From NCBI RefSeq assembly GCF_040932435.1, contig NZ_JBFQGA010000014.1, positions 1 to 64,000 on the forward strand: DNA of 64,000 bases. Direction: 5' to 3'. The position numbers and the translations under genes are program-made. The notes beneath the pieces are model-generated. The model was not told the DNA's origin. It saw only the letters and a program-made list of their open reading frames with translations, and made no database searches. This document shows, in pieces, positions 43,920 through 52,461 of this stretch; within the stretch, counting starts at the first letter, position 1, and each line of letters opens with the position of its first letter. The DNA comes from Kluyvera sp040932435 (lineage in GTDB: Bacteria; Pseudomonadota; Gammaproteobacteria; Enterobacterales; Enterobacteriaceae).

Positions 43920-43996
43920 GGTGGCTATAGCTCAGTTGGTAGAGCCCTGGATTGTGATTCCAGTTGTCGTGGGTTCGAATCCCATTAGCCACCCCA
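43920..43996 (+). tRNA. hisR: tRNA-His (anticodon GTG)
   Basis: 77 nt including the extra 5' G-1 characteristic of tRNA-His, opposite C73. Acceptor GTGGCTA with TAGCCAC; anticodon GTG in ATTGTGATT; encoded CCA. Confidence 0.97.
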
Positions 43997-44020
43997 TTAT
44001 TTGATTAGAGTTGTGAACAT

Positions 44021-44107
44021 GCGATGGTGGCGGAATTGGTAGACGCGCTAGCTTCAGGTGTTAGTGTTCTTACGGACGTGAGGGTTCAAGTCCCTCCCTT
44101 CGCACCA
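44021..44107 (+). tRNA. leuT: tRNA-Leu (anticodon CAG)
   Basis: An 87-nt type II tRNA with a long variable arm; anticodon CAG in CTTCAGGTG; T stem GAGGG/CCCTC; encoded CCA. The acceptor GCGATGG faces CCTTCGC, leaving a T-T mismatch at position 5:68; the rest pairs. Confidence 0.95.
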
Positions 44108-44155
44108 CGACTTTAACGAATTGAACGAAACGTTCAAAAGCAGTAAGCAAAATTT

Positions 44156-44232
44156 CGGCGAGTAGCGCAGCTTGGTAGCGCAACTGGTTTGGGACCAGTG
44201 GGTCGGAGGTTCGAATCCTCTCTCGCCGACCA
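44156..44232 (+). tRNA. proM: tRNA-Pro (anticodon TGG), copy 1
   Basis: 77 nt; acceptor CGGCGAG with CTCGCCG; anticodon TGG in TTTGGGA; encoded CCA. Identical to the second copy at 44331. A terminator-like hairpin follows at 44242. Confidence 0.97.
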
Positions 44233-44240
44233 ATTTTGAA

Positions 44241-44265
44241 TCCTGCTCAGGCAGGGTTTTTTGTT
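44241..44265 (+). terminator. Terminator after proM copy 1
   Basis: CCTGC / TCAG / GCAGG followed by six Ts. It is shorter than the distal terminator, so some readthrough to copy 2 is expected unless copy 2 has its own promoter. I see no clear one. Confidence 0.75.
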
Positions 44266-44330
44266 TACGGGACTTCCGTTTACAAAAAAACGAATTGAAC
44301 TAAAAATTCAAAAAGCAGTATGCAGTATTT

Positions 44331-44407
44331 CGGCGAGTAGCGCAGCTTGGTAGCGCAACTGGTTTGGGACCAGTGGGTCGGAGGTTCGAATCCTCTCTCG
44401 CCGACCA
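44331..44407 (+). tRNA. proM: tRNA-Pro (anticodon TGG), copy 2
   Basis: Base-for-base identical to copy 1. The flanks are also related: about 35 bases before each copy (gaattgaac...ttcaaaa...gcagta) and the hairpin after each, showing a tandem duplication of a unit of about 175 bp. E. coli K-12 has one proM here. Confidence 0.97.
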
Positions 44408-44413
44408 ATTTTG

Positions 44414-44440
44414 AACCCCGCTTCGGCGGGGTTTTTTGTT
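44414..44440 (+). terminator. Distal terminator of the tRNA operon
   Basis: AACCCCGC / TTCG / GCGGGGTT with a T-rich tail, an efficient intrinsic terminator. Confidence 0.94.
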
Positions 44441-44526
44441 TTCTGTCTTTTGGCACACTCCACTTTTCCCACTTTGGTTCCCCTTCTTTTAGCGTCAAAA
44501 AAACAGTCATCTTTATGTAACTGAAG

Positions 44527-44556
44527 GTGTCATCCCTCTGGCTCCTGTGACATAAT
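44527..44556 (+). promoter_or_regulatory. glmZ promoter (sigma70 type)
   Basis: -10 CATAAT (44551-44556) lies seven bases before the inferred start at 44564, with -35 GTGTCA (44527-44532) at 18 bp. An overlapping CTGGCTC could be the -24 half of a sigma54 site, but the matching -12 TGC is replaced by ACATA. Confidence 0.65.
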
Positions 44557-44563
44557 GCGCCGC

Positions 44564-44770
44564 GTAGATGCTCATTCCATCTCTTATGCTCGCCTTACGG
44601 CCTCATAAACCCAGGAATGATGCAGAGCCGTTTACGGTGCTTATCGTCCGCTGACAGATGTCGCTTTAGCCTCATCAGACACCATGGACATAACGTTGAG
44701 TGAAGCACCTATTATGTTGTCGAATTAAACCTGTTTAACGCCTGCTCTCAAAAAGAGCAGGCGTTTTTTT
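44564..44770 (+). ncRNA. glmZ: GlmZ small RNA
   Basis: 207 nt, matching the E. coli GlmZ (SraJ/RyiA) sequence along most of its length, from the 5' end gtagatgctcattccatc to the terminator. GlmZ with Hfq pairs with the glmS leader to activate glucosamine-6-phosphate synthase and is cut by RNase E guided by RapZ. The 3' hairpin GCCTGCTCT / caaa / AGAGCAGGC with a T-run ends it. The position next to hemY is conserved. The aslA gene that flanks it in E. coli is missing; the interval 44441-44563 contains no gene. Confidence 0.93.
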
Positions 44771-44798
44771 ATGGTAAAAATTGGCTGGGTTAGGCGCA

Positions 44799-44823
44799 TA
44801 AAAAAGGGGCCAGATGGCCCCTT
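44799..44823 (-). terminator. Terminator of hemCDXY (minus strand)
   Basis: Read on the minus strand, GGGGCC / ATCT / GGCCCC is followed by TTTTTT. It lies 18 bp beyond the hemY stop. Confidence 0.88.
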
Positions 44824-44840
44824 TCGATAGACGTTAAACA

Positions 44841-46037
44841 TTACGCCGGTGGGTTGTTTTGTAGCGTCAGCATCAGCCCATCGCGGCGCATTGTCGCGGC
44901 TTCTTCCGGCTGCTTCAGGCGGTCTAACACATCGGCAAGCCACGCGTAATCGAAGGCGTCTGGACGCTGCTTAAGCGCGGCGCGGAAGGCCAAGCTTGCT
45001 TCCTGCCACTCGCCGTGTTTCATCAGCGATTGGCCTAGCGTGCTCCACAACAATGGACGATCGCCGACCGTTTTGATCTGCTGGCGCAGCAGTTTTTCCA
45101 TCTGCTCCGGATTGTTGGTGTGCAGACGCGGGATCAGCATGACGAGACGATCGTCATACTGTCGCTTCAGGCCATCAATGATGATCTGCTGAGCGGTGTC
45201 ATGATCGTCACATTCAATCAAGTGATCGGCGATGGCAACTTGGAGCGGAACCTGATGACGTGTCTTGCGGCTCTGGTTTCTCCACCACTCGCGTAGCCCT
45301 TCGCTGCCCCGATCGGCGCGCGCTTGGTCCATCAGACCAATCCATGCCTGTTGTTCCAGCGCGGCACGGTGAGCATCGTCGCCGACCTGTGCTTTCGCCA
45401 TTGACGGGATGATGTCCAGCAGCGAACTCCATGCGCCGGTTTGAATATAGGCCTGCTCGGCCAAACGTAGCACTTCCGGGTGACGTGGCGCTATTTCTAG
45501 CAGCTTATCGACGCCGTGGCGCGCCGCGTGGGTTTCGTTACGCGCAAGCTGCAAGCGAACGCGAGTGATTTCAACCGGGATAATATCGTTGCCAGCGCTT
45601 TCTGCCGCACGCTGCAGATGCTGATTCGCACGGGCTTCATCGCCACGCTGCTGCGCCGCTTCCGCAGCCAGCAGATAATTCACCACCGGCTGCGCCGCGT
45701 GGTCGGCATTTTTCGACATCAGTTTTTCAACTTGCTGATAATCACCTTCGGCCAGCTTCAGCAGCGCTTGCTCTGTTTGCTTGCGCGCGCGGCGGCTTTT
45801 ACGCCCTACAAACCAGCCGCGGGTATGGGCACCGGTACGGAAAATGCGGCGTAGTATCCATTCCAGCGCGAACAGCACCACCATCACCAGAATCATGATG
45901 ATGACCAGCCCGGTGACGCTGGTTTCAATGTTGTAGTTGTCCGTCTGGATCAGCACGTAGCCCTGATGTCCTGCGATCATTGGGCCTACGACGATGCCCG
46001 CAATCAGCAGTGCAAAGAGTAAGAGAACTTTCAGCAT
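44841..46037 (-). CDS. hemY: HemY, inner-membrane TPR protein of the hem operon
   Basis: 398 residues, as in E. coli. Two N-terminal membrane segments (about 1-20 and 40-62) are followed by a tetratricopeptide-repeat domain (for example LAEGDYQQVEKLM and LRLAEQAYIQTGAW). It is implicated in late porphyrin metabolism, but its biochemical role is not settled. It starts 3 bp after the hemX stop. Confidence 0.95.
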   Translation of the reverse strand: MLKVLLLFALLIAGIVVGPMIAGHQGYVLIQTDNYNIETSVTGLVIIMILVMVVLFALEWILRRIFRTGAHTRGWFVGRKSRRARKQTEQALLKLAEGDYQQVEKLMSKNADHAAQPVVNYLLAAEAAQQRGDEARANQHLQRAAESAGNDIIPVEITRVRLQLARNETHAARHGVDKLLEIAPRHPEVLRLAEQAYIQTGAWSSLLDIIPSMAKAQVGDDAHRAALEQQAWIGLMDQARADRGSEGLREWWRNQSRKTRHQVPLQVAIADHLIECDDHDTAQQIIIDGLKRQYDDRLVMLIPRLHTNNPEQMEKLLRQQIKTVGDRPLLWSTLGQSLMKHGEWQEASLAFRAALKQRPDAFDYAWLADVLDRLKQPEEAATMRRDGLMLTLQNNPPA

Positions 46038-46040
46038 TGA

Positions 46041-47249
46041 TTATTCTCCTTGCGGCGCGGCGGCGGCTGGCTGCTCTTGTGCAGGCTCCGTCACGGCTGG
46101 TTGTGCATCAACGGGCGCACTGGCGACAGGCTGAGCCATCAGGTTACGCACACGGGTTTGCATCAGCTTTTCCAGAATCGGCTGGCTTTGCAGTGTCTCT
46201 GGCACATCCATGCTGATACTTTGCTGGCTGAGTTTTTCGATATCATCGAGGAACGCCTTAGTCGCGGCATCTTCCGTATCGTAGTAAGCGCGAACCCAGG
46301 TCGATACGTTATCCAGCGCCTGTTTGTAGGTCTCATCCTGATGGCGAGGCACCGCTTGCACGGCGGCTAACAGCTGGGAACGAATATTTTCCCGCAGGTA
46401 GATATCCTGGTTTGGTGCCAACAGCGGTACGGCAGTCTCATCACGACGGCGGATGGTGATAAAGCTGTCCATAAAGCTCTGCCAGCTTTTTTGCAGGTTC
46501 ACGCGCCATTCACCGAGCGATGCCGATAGCTCGCTATCGTCATTGTCCATCGGCGAATCATCGTTGTTGTTGTCCGCCAGACGCAGGTTATCCACTTGGT
46601 TTGCCAACTGGTTAACCTTGAGAATGATGCCGTCGTAATCTACCTGTGAAACCGCAGCGAGACTGGCGATATCTTCAGTTAATGCCCGGCGAGCGGTGAT
46701 TAAGCTCGGATCGTTCATGTCGGCAAGGCTAGCGTCGGCGCTTTTTAGCAGCGCGGCGGCAGTGGTGACGTCCTGGTCGCTCCAAAGTTTGCGACCGGCC
46801 AGCTTGACGAGAAAATCGGACTGCGAGAGGAGCCAGGTTTTCGCGTCGGTACCGGAGATTGCCGCCACTTTTTGCTGCACTTCATCCAGCTGTTTGGCCA
46901 TTTCATCCTGCTGGGATTTCGCCGCGTTCAGCTCTTGCGCCTGCTGTTTGATGGTCGTTTCCAGCGCCTCTTTCTGCGCATCTTGGGCTTTTTGCAGCGC
47001 GATGAGCTGATTCGCGAGGGTGTCGCTAGTCGAGGTTTGGTTGACGGCCTGCTGTTTACCCCAGCCGTACAGGCCAATGCCTGCCGCGAGCGCAATGGCG
47101 ATAGCAACCGCGCTCAGCACGAGGCTGGTTTTTCCGCTGTTATTTTTTTTCTCAGCATTTTCTGGCTTATGAGATTCGGGCTGCGGCGTGACGTTCACGG
47201 CATCCACGGACTCTTCAACCACGGCGGAGTTCTCTTTTTGTTCCGTCAT
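46041..47249 (-). CDS. hemX: HemX, membrane protein of the hem operon
   Basis: 402 residues from the ATG at 47249, which shares one base with the hemD stop. The frame extends four residues further, but homology begins at MTEQ. One transmembrane helix (about 48-66, SAVAIAIALAAGIGLYGW) follows a charged cytoplasmic N-terminus, then a coiled coil (about 80-135, rich in Gln and Lys), a periplasmic domain, and a low-complexity Ala/Pro/Gln tail. Once thought a uroporphyrinogen methyltransferase, it lacks the corresponding motifs. Function uncertain. Confidence 0.93.
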   Translation of the reverse strand: MTEQKENSAVVEESVDAVNVTPQPESHKPENAEKKNNSGKTSLVLSAVAIAIALAAGIGLYGWGKQQAVNQTSTSDTLANQLIALQKAQDAQKEALETTIKQQAQELNAAKSQQDEMAKQLDEVQQKVAAISGTDAKTWLLSQSDFLVKLAGRKLWSDQDVTTAAALLKSADASLADMNDPSLITARRALTEDIASLAAVSQVDYDGIILKVNQLANQVDNLRLADNNNDDSPMDNDDSELSASLGEWRVNLQKSWQSFMDSFITIRRRDETAVPLLAPNQDIYLRENIRSQLLAAVQAVPRHQDETYKQALDNVSTWVRAYYDTEDAATKAFLDDIEKLSQQSISMDVPETLQSQPILEKLMQTRVRNLMAQPVASAPVDAQPAVTEPAQEQPAAAAPQGE

Positions 47250-48010
47250 TATGGCTTCCAATTTTGAGAGTTATCTAGTGCGCGCAGCAGCGCATCGTTA
47301 TCTGCGCTATCGGCAACCTGAATATCCTGCCAGCCCATCTCCTGGGCCTGTCTTGCAATGCGCTCACTCACCACCAGTAACCGGCATTTAAGTAGCCAGC
47401 GTTCCCGGTACCAAAGGGGAATGAGCGTCCAAAGTTGTTGCAGCATCTCGCCGCTGGTAACGACTAGCGTTGTGACTTCACGCGACTGCCAACGCATAGC
47501 TTCTTCCGCGCCGTCGTAGTGAACAGGGCTGCGTTGATAGCATTCACATACGGTTACCTGTGCGCCGCGCGCGATGAGCGTCTCGGCCAACAATTCCCTG
47601 CCGCCGTTACCGCGAAGGATGAGCGCTTTTTTACCCGCAATATTTTGCAATTCAGGTAATTGTAGCAACACTTCGCTAATTTCCCGATCTAATGGATAGC
47701 GAACGTCAAGACCGCTGACCTGATGCAGCGCCAGCGCCGTGGTGCGTCCGATGGCAAAGTACTGTGGTGATGCGGGCCAGTGAAGGCGCTGCTGCTGGAG
47801 CTGGGCGTGGGCGAAGCTAACTGCGTGCTGCGACAGGGCGAAGACGAGGTCTTCGCTGCCCAGTACGCTTAACGCTTGGCCGAGCGTATTGAGTTCACGG
47901 CCGGGAGTAAATTCAATAAGCGGGAAACTCCAAGCGACCTGCCCCAGCGCGCGCAAACGGCTGACTAACTCTTCACCTTGCGGGGAGGGGCGGGTCACCA
48001 GAATGGTCAT
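47249..48010 (-). CDS. hemD: HemD, uroporphyrinogen-III synthase
   Basis: 253 residues (246 in E. coli; the extra residues are a C-terminal tail DNSQNWKP). It closes and inverts ring D of hydroxymethylbilane. The N-terminus ILVTRPSPQGEEL is typical of the family. The start overlaps the hemC stop as ATGA, so HemC and HemD are translationally coupled. Confidence 0.95.
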   Translation of the reverse strand: MTILVTRPSPQGEELVSRLRALGQVAWSFPLIEFTPGRELNTLGQALSVLGSEDLVFALSQHAVSFAHAQLQQQRLHWPASPQYFAIGRTTALALHQVSGLDVRYPLDREISEVLLQLPELQNIAGKKALILRGNGGRELLAETLIARGAQVTVCECYQRSPVHYDGAEEAMRWQSREVTTLVVTSGEMLQQLWTLIPLWYRERWLLKCRLLVVSERIARQAQEMGWQDIQVADSADNDALLRALDNSQNWKP

Positions 48011-48948
48011 ACGGCGGCATCTCCGTCATAAACCGCAGCCAAGATTTCGCGGGCACCGTTGTCGAGCAGCTCATCGGCAAGCTCTACGCCCATTTTTTCC
48101 GCATCTTCTGGCTTGCCACGACGTTCGCCGCGTACCGTCTGGCTACCGTCCGGTGAGCCAACCAACGCACGCAGCCAAAGCTCGCCATCTTTCAGTTCAG
48201 CATAGCTACCAATAGGTACCTGGCAGCCGCCTTCCAGACGCATATTCATTGCCCGCTCGGCACAAACGCGAATGGCCGTTTCGTCATGATTTAGCGGAGC
48301 AAGCAGCGCGCGGGTTTGCTCATCGTCTAGGCGGCATTCAATGCCTACCGCGCCCTGGCCCACAGCTGGGAGAGACTCTTCCGGCGGCATTGGCTGGCGG
48401 ATGCGGGCATCTAGCTCAAGGCGTTTTAGCCCGGCAACGGCCAAGATAATGGCATCATAATCGCCGTTATCGAGTTTACTGAGACGCGTACCAACGTTAC
48501 CGCGCAGCGAGCGGATCACGAGATCCGGACGACGCTGAGCAATCTGGCACTGGCGGCGCAGGCTGGAAGTCCCCACGATGCTGCCCGCCGGGAGGTCGTC
48601 CATACAGGCGTAATGGTTAGACACGAAGGCGTCACGCGGATCTTCTCGTTCGCAGATGGTGACTAGGCCCAGCCCTTGTGGGAACTCGACGGGGACATCT
48701 TTCATGGAGTGCACGGCGATATCGGCACGACCTTCAAGCAGAGCCAGCTCCAGCTCTTTAACAAAAAGCCCTTTGCCGCCCACTTTAGCCAGCGGGGTAT
48801 CAAGGATAATATCGCCGCGGGTCACCATCGGGACAAGCGTCACCGTAAGCCCAGGATGGCAGGCCATCAGGCGTTCTTGTACGTAGTGCGCTTGCCAGAG
48901 AGCGAGCGGACTTTGGCGTGTGGCAATTCTCAAAACTTTGTCTAACAT
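48007..48948 (-). CDS. hemC: HemC, porphobilinogen deaminase (hydroxymethylbilane synthase)
   Basis: 313 residues from the ATG at 48948; an upstream in-frame start at 48963 is not needed. It polymerises four porphobilinogens. The dipyrromethane cofactor attaches at Cys242 in LEGGCQVPIG, and the catalytic Asp84 lies in HSMKDVP. It is first in hemCDXY, divergent from cyaA. Confidence 0.96.
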   Translation of the reverse strand: MLDKVLRIATRQSPLALWQAHYVQERLMACHPGLTVTLVPMVTRGDIILDTPLAKVGGKGLFVKELELALLEGRADIAVHSMKDVPVEFPQGLGLVTICEREDPRDAFVSNHYACMDDLPAGSIVGTSSLRRQCQIAQRRPDLVIRSLRGNVGTRLSKLDNGDYDAIILAVAGLKRLELDARIRQPMPPEESLPAVGQGAVGIECRLDDEQTRALLAPLNHDETAIRVCAERAMNMRLEGGCQVPIGSYAELKDGELWLRALVGSPDGSQTVRGERRGKPEDAEKMGVELADELLDNGAREILAAVYDGDAAV

Positions 48949-49358
48949 GCTTGTTACCGTCATTATCGTCCTTTGTTCATCCTAACATTGTTGCCTTAAT
49001 GATGTTAGTTTTCAGGGATTCATACCCTGAACAAATCGCAATGCAGGAAGCATGCCCGTAACGTAAATGATGGCAGGTATAAACGGGGTTGTGTTTACTG
49101 TTTATTACTGGCACTGTCTTGATCGTATACCGGGGTTTACAGCAGCATTCAATGCTACACTTGTTGTAGTGCAACATTCTTTACGGTCAACCGGCAAGGT
49201 GTTAAATTGATCACGTTTTAAACTGATTTTTGTCCGAATTTTGATAACCACAACGGCGGGCGAGAAACGGTAACGGTTCTTCTTGTTGAAATATTAAAAA
49301 TCTCCGTGTCTGCACCATCTGATGATACGTCGAGGTTTTGAACATCAGGCGATATGTC
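48949..49358. promoter_or_regulatory. hemC-cyaA divergent promoter region
   Basis: A 410-bp gene-free stretch. The cyaA side contains the CRP-controlled promoter listed separately. An imperfect dyad ctacacttgttgtag lies at 49155-49169. The hemC promoter should lie at about 48960-49060, but I could not choose hexamers. No open frame here has coding character. Confidence 0.6.
49180..49215 (+). promoter_or_regulatory. cyaA P2 promoter with overlapping CRP site
   Basis: -35 TTTACG (49180-49185), a 17-bp spacer and -10 TAAATT (49203-49208). The CRP dyad TGTTA-N6-TCACG (49200-49215) covers the -10, so CRP-cAMP should repress. The layout matches the negative feedback described for E. coli cyaA P2. 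Confidence 0.78.
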
Positions 49359-51905
49359 TTGTACCTCTATATTGAGACGCTTAAACAGAGACTGGATGCC
49401 ATCAACCAACTGCGTGTAGATCGCGCGCTTGCAGCCATGGGCCCTGCTTTCCAGCAGGTATACAGTCTACTGCCGACATTACTACATTATCATCATCCGC
49501 TGATGCCGGGTTACCTTGACGGTAACGTTCCCAAGGGCATCTGCCTCTACACGCCTGATGAAACCCAACGTCATTATCTTGACGAACTCGAACTGCATCG
49601 CGGCATGCCGCCGCAGACCTCCGCGCAGGGCGAACTGCCGATTACCGGCATCTACTCGATGGGCAGCACCTCGTCTGTCGGTCAGAGTTGTTCTTCCGAT
49701 CTCGATATCTGGGTCTGCCACCAGGCGTGGCTCGATAATGATGAACGCCAATTATTGCAGCGTAAATGCAGCCTGCTGGAAAGCTGGGCGGCGTCGCTGG
49801 GCGTTGAAGTCAGCTTCTTCTTGATCGACGAAAACCGCTTCCGTCACAACGAAAGCGGCAGCCTCGGCGGTGAAGACTGTGGTTCAACGCAGCATATTTT
49901 ACTGCTTGATGAGTTTTACCGTACGGCGGTGCGCCTAGCCGGCAAACGTATTCTGTGGAATATGGTGCCGTGCGAGGAAGAAGAGCATTACGACGATTAC
50001 GTCATGACGCTCTACGCGCAGGGCGTACTGACGCCAAATGAATGGCTCGACCTCGGTGGATTGAGCTCGCTCTCTGCCGAAGAGTACTTTGGCGCTAGCC
50101 TGTGGCAGCTCTACAAGAGCATCGATTCACCGTATAAAGCGGTGTTGAAAACCCTGCTACTGGAAGCCTACTCGTGGGAATATCCCAACACCCATCTGCT
50201 GGCAAAAGACATTAAACAGCGCCTGCATGACGGCGAGATTGTTTCGTTCGGTCTTGATGCCTACTGCATGATGCTGGAGCGTGTAACCGAGTATCTGAAG
50301 GCGATTGATGACGAAACTCGCCTTGATCTTGTCCGTCGCTGCTTCTACCTGAAAGTGTGCGAAAAGCTCAGCCGTGAACGCGCTTGCGTGGGCTGGCGTC
50401 GCGAAGTGGTGGGGCAACTGGTGAAAGAGTGGGGCTGGAGCGAAGAGCGCCTAGCAATGCTCGACAACCGCGCTAACTGGAAAATCGACCAGGTGCGCGA
50501 AGCGCATAACGAGCTGCTCGATGCGATGATGCAGAGCTACCGTAACCTGATCCGTTTCGCCCGTCGCAATAACCTCAGCGTTTCTGCCAGCCCGCAGGAT
50601 ATCGGCGTGCTGACGCGTAAACTGTACGCGGCGTTTGAAGCATTGCCGGGAAAAGTCACGCTGGTTAACCCGCAAATATCACCGGATCTTTCCGAACCGA
50701 ACCTGACTTTTATCTATGTTCCGCCGGGACGCGCCAACCGTACGGGTTGGTATCTTTACAACCGCGCACCGAACATGGAATCGATAATCAGCCATCAGCC
50801 GCTGGAATATAACCGCTATCTCAATAAGCTGGTGGCCTGGGCCTGGTTTAACGGCCTGCTGACTTCCCGTACGCGCCTGTTTATTAAGGGCAACGAGATT
50901 GTCGACCTCGCGAAATTGCAGGAGATGGTGGCTGACGTCTCGCACCACTTCCCGCTACGCCTGCCGGCACCAACGCCAAAAGCGCTGTACAGCCCGTGCG
51001 AAATTCGCCATCTGGCGATTATCGTCAACCTTGAATATGACCCGACAGCGGCCTTCCGCAATCAGGTGGTGCATTTCGATTTCCGTAAGCTCGACATCTT
51101 CAGCTTTGGCGAAGATCAGAAGTGCTTAGTCGGCAGCGTTGACCTGCTGTATCGCAACTCGTGGAACGAAGTTCGTACCCTGCACTTCAACGGCGAGCAG
51201 GCGATGATTGAAGCGCTGAAAACGATTCTTGGCAAAATGCACCAGGATGCTGCGCCGCCAGATAGCGTAGAAGTGTTCTGCTACAGCCAGCATCTGCGCG
51301 GGTTAATTCGTACCCGCGTACAGCAACTGGTGTCGGAATGTATTGAGCTGCGCCTTTCCAGTACTCGTCAGGAAACCGGGCGTTTCAAAGCGTTACGCGT
51401 CTCCGGGCAGACCTGGGGCTTGTTCTTCGAGCGCCTGAATGTGTCGGTGCAGAAGCTGGAAAACGCCATTGAATTCTATGGTGCGATTTCTCATAACAAG
51501 CTGCACGGACTCTCGGTGCAGGTTGAGACCAACCATGTGGAACTGCCGCAGGTGGTCGATGGCTTTGCCAGTGAAGGGATCATCCAGTTCTTCTTTGAAG
51601 AGTCGGGTGAAGAGCAGGGCTTTAATATTTATATTCTCGACGAGAGCAATCGCGCAGAGGTCTATCACCACTGTGAGGGCAGCAAAGAAGAGCTGGTGCG
51701 AGATGTCAGCCGCTTCTACTCGTCATCACACGATCGCTTCACCTACGGCTCCAGCTTTATCAACTTCAACCTGCCGCAGTTCTACCAGATTGTGAAGGTT
51801 GATGGCCGCACGCAGGTGATCCCGTTCCGCAGCCAGACGCTGACCCCGCCACCGTCCAATAAAGACAGCGACAATACTCCGCTGCTGCAACAGTATTTCT
51901 CATAA
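49359..51905 (+). CDS. cyaA: CyaA, class I adenylate cyclase
   Basis: 848 residues from a TTG start at 49359, preceded by AGGCGA. E. coli CyaA also starts with UUG and has 848 residues. It makes cAMP from ATP. The N-terminal catalytic half has the nucleotidyltransferase motif GSTSSVGQ..SDLDIW with metal ligands Asp114 and Asp116. The C-terminal half is the regulatory region acted on by phosphorylated EIIA-Glc. The C-terminus ends DNTPLLQQYFS. Confidence 0.97.
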   Translation: MYLYIETLKQRLDAINQLRVDRALAAMGPAFQQVYSLLPTLLHYHHPLMPGYLDGNVPKGICLYTPDETQRHYLDELELHRGMPPQTSAQGELPITGIYSMGSTSSVGQSCSSDLDIWVCHQAWLDNDERQLLQRKCSLLESWAASLGVEVSFFLIDENRFRHNESGSLGGEDCGSTQHILLLDEFYRTAVRLAGKRILWNMVPCEEEEHYDDYVMTLYAQGVLTPNEWLDLGGLSSLSAEEYFGASLWQLYKSIDSPYKAVLKTLLLEAYSWEYPNTHLLAKDIKQRLHDGEIVSFGLDAYCMMLERVTEYLKAIDDETRLDLVRRCFYLKVCEKLSRERACVGWRREVVGQLVKEWGWSEERLAMLDNRANWKIDQVREAHNELLDAMMQSYRNLIRFARRNNLSVSASPQDIGVLTRKLYAAFEALPGKVTLVNPQISPDLSEPNLTFIYVPPGRANRTGWYLYNRAPNMESIISHQPLEYNRYLNKLVAWAWFNGLLTSRTRLFIKGNEIVDLAKLQEMVADVSHHFPLRLPAPTPKALYSPCEIRHLAIIVNLEYDPTAAFRNQVVHFDFRKLDIFSFGEDQKCLVGSVDLLYRNSWNEVRTLHFNGEQAMIEALKTILGKMHQDAAPPDSVEVFCYSQHLRGLIRTRVQQLVSECIELRLSSTRQETGRFKALRVSGQTWGLFFERLNVSVQKLENAIEFYGAISHNKLHGLSVQVETNHVELPQVVDGFASEGIIQFFFEESGEEQGFNIYILDESNRAEVYHHCEGSKEELVRDVSRFYSSSHDRFTYGSSFINFNLPQFYQIVKVDGRTQVIPFRSQTLTPPPSNKDSDNTPLLQQYFS

Positions 51906-51909
51906 GCTT

Positions 51910-51995
51910 GATGCCGGATGGCGGCGTAAACGCCTTATCCGGCCAACAAACAGCGCGATACGGTAGGCCGGATAAGGCGAAGCCGCCATCCGGCA
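51910..51995. repeat. BIME: two REP elements in opposite orientation
   Basis: REP 1 is at 51910-51944 (gatgccggatggcgg...cttatccggcc) and REP 2 at 51963-51995 (gtaggccggataagg...gccatccggca), separated by a short linker, between convergent cyaA and cyaY. Confidence 0.93.
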
Positions 51996-52002
51996 ATCCA
52001 CC

Positions 52003-52323
52003 TTAACGGAAGCTGACGTTTTCGCCTGCCTGCTGCGTCGCGGCCTGCTCAAGCAGATTCCAGAAGCTTTCGCCACTGCGATCGCAAATCCACTCGTCGC
52101 CTTTCAGGTCAAAATGGTAGCCGCCTTGTTTAGTCGCCAGCCAGACTTGGTGCAGCGGCTCTTGGCGATTAATAATAATCTTGCTGCCATTTTCAAAGCT
52201 GAGGGTCAGCACGCCGCCGTTGATCTCACAGTCGATATCGCTGTCGCCGTCCCAGTCGTCCAGGCGCTCTTCAATGGTGAGCCACAGGGTGTCGGCTAGG
52301 CGATGGAATTCACTGTCGTTCAT
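52003..52323 (-). CDS. cyaY: CyaY, bacterial frataxin
   Basis: 106 residues from the ATG at 52323; the frame extends to 52374 without support. It binds iron and the cysteine desulfurase IscS and modulates Fe-S cluster assembly. The N-terminal helix has the acidic ridge (ERLDDWDGDSDID), and the beta-sheet carries QPLHQ/HQVWLAT-type and WICDRSG stretches. It is divergent from lptM. Confidence 0.95.
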   Translation of the reverse strand: MNDSEFHRLADTLWLTIEERLDDWDGDSDIDCEINGGVLTLSFENGSKIIINRQEPLHQVWLATKQGGYHFDLKGDEWICDRSGESFWNLLEQAATQQAGENVSFR

Positions 52324-52461
52324 TATCGTTTCCCGTTTTTTAGTGATGCGGCAGTATAGCGTGAAATAAATCACGTTGCAGTCAGGCGCTTAACGCTTGC
52401 TTTTGCGCCTTCTCCTGCGATGATAGAAAATAGAAAGAATTGAACTACAGGCATCCAAAGA

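Noticed and set aside
44280..44510. 76-codon minus-strand frame over proM copy 2
   Set aside because: It is read antisense through a tRNA gene and its terminator; such frames arise in most tRNA clusters.
46041..47249. HemX as uroporphyrinogen-III C-methyltransferase
   Set aside because: The old annotation exists, but the protein is a coiled-coil membrane protein without SAM-binding motifs, so that function is not assigned.
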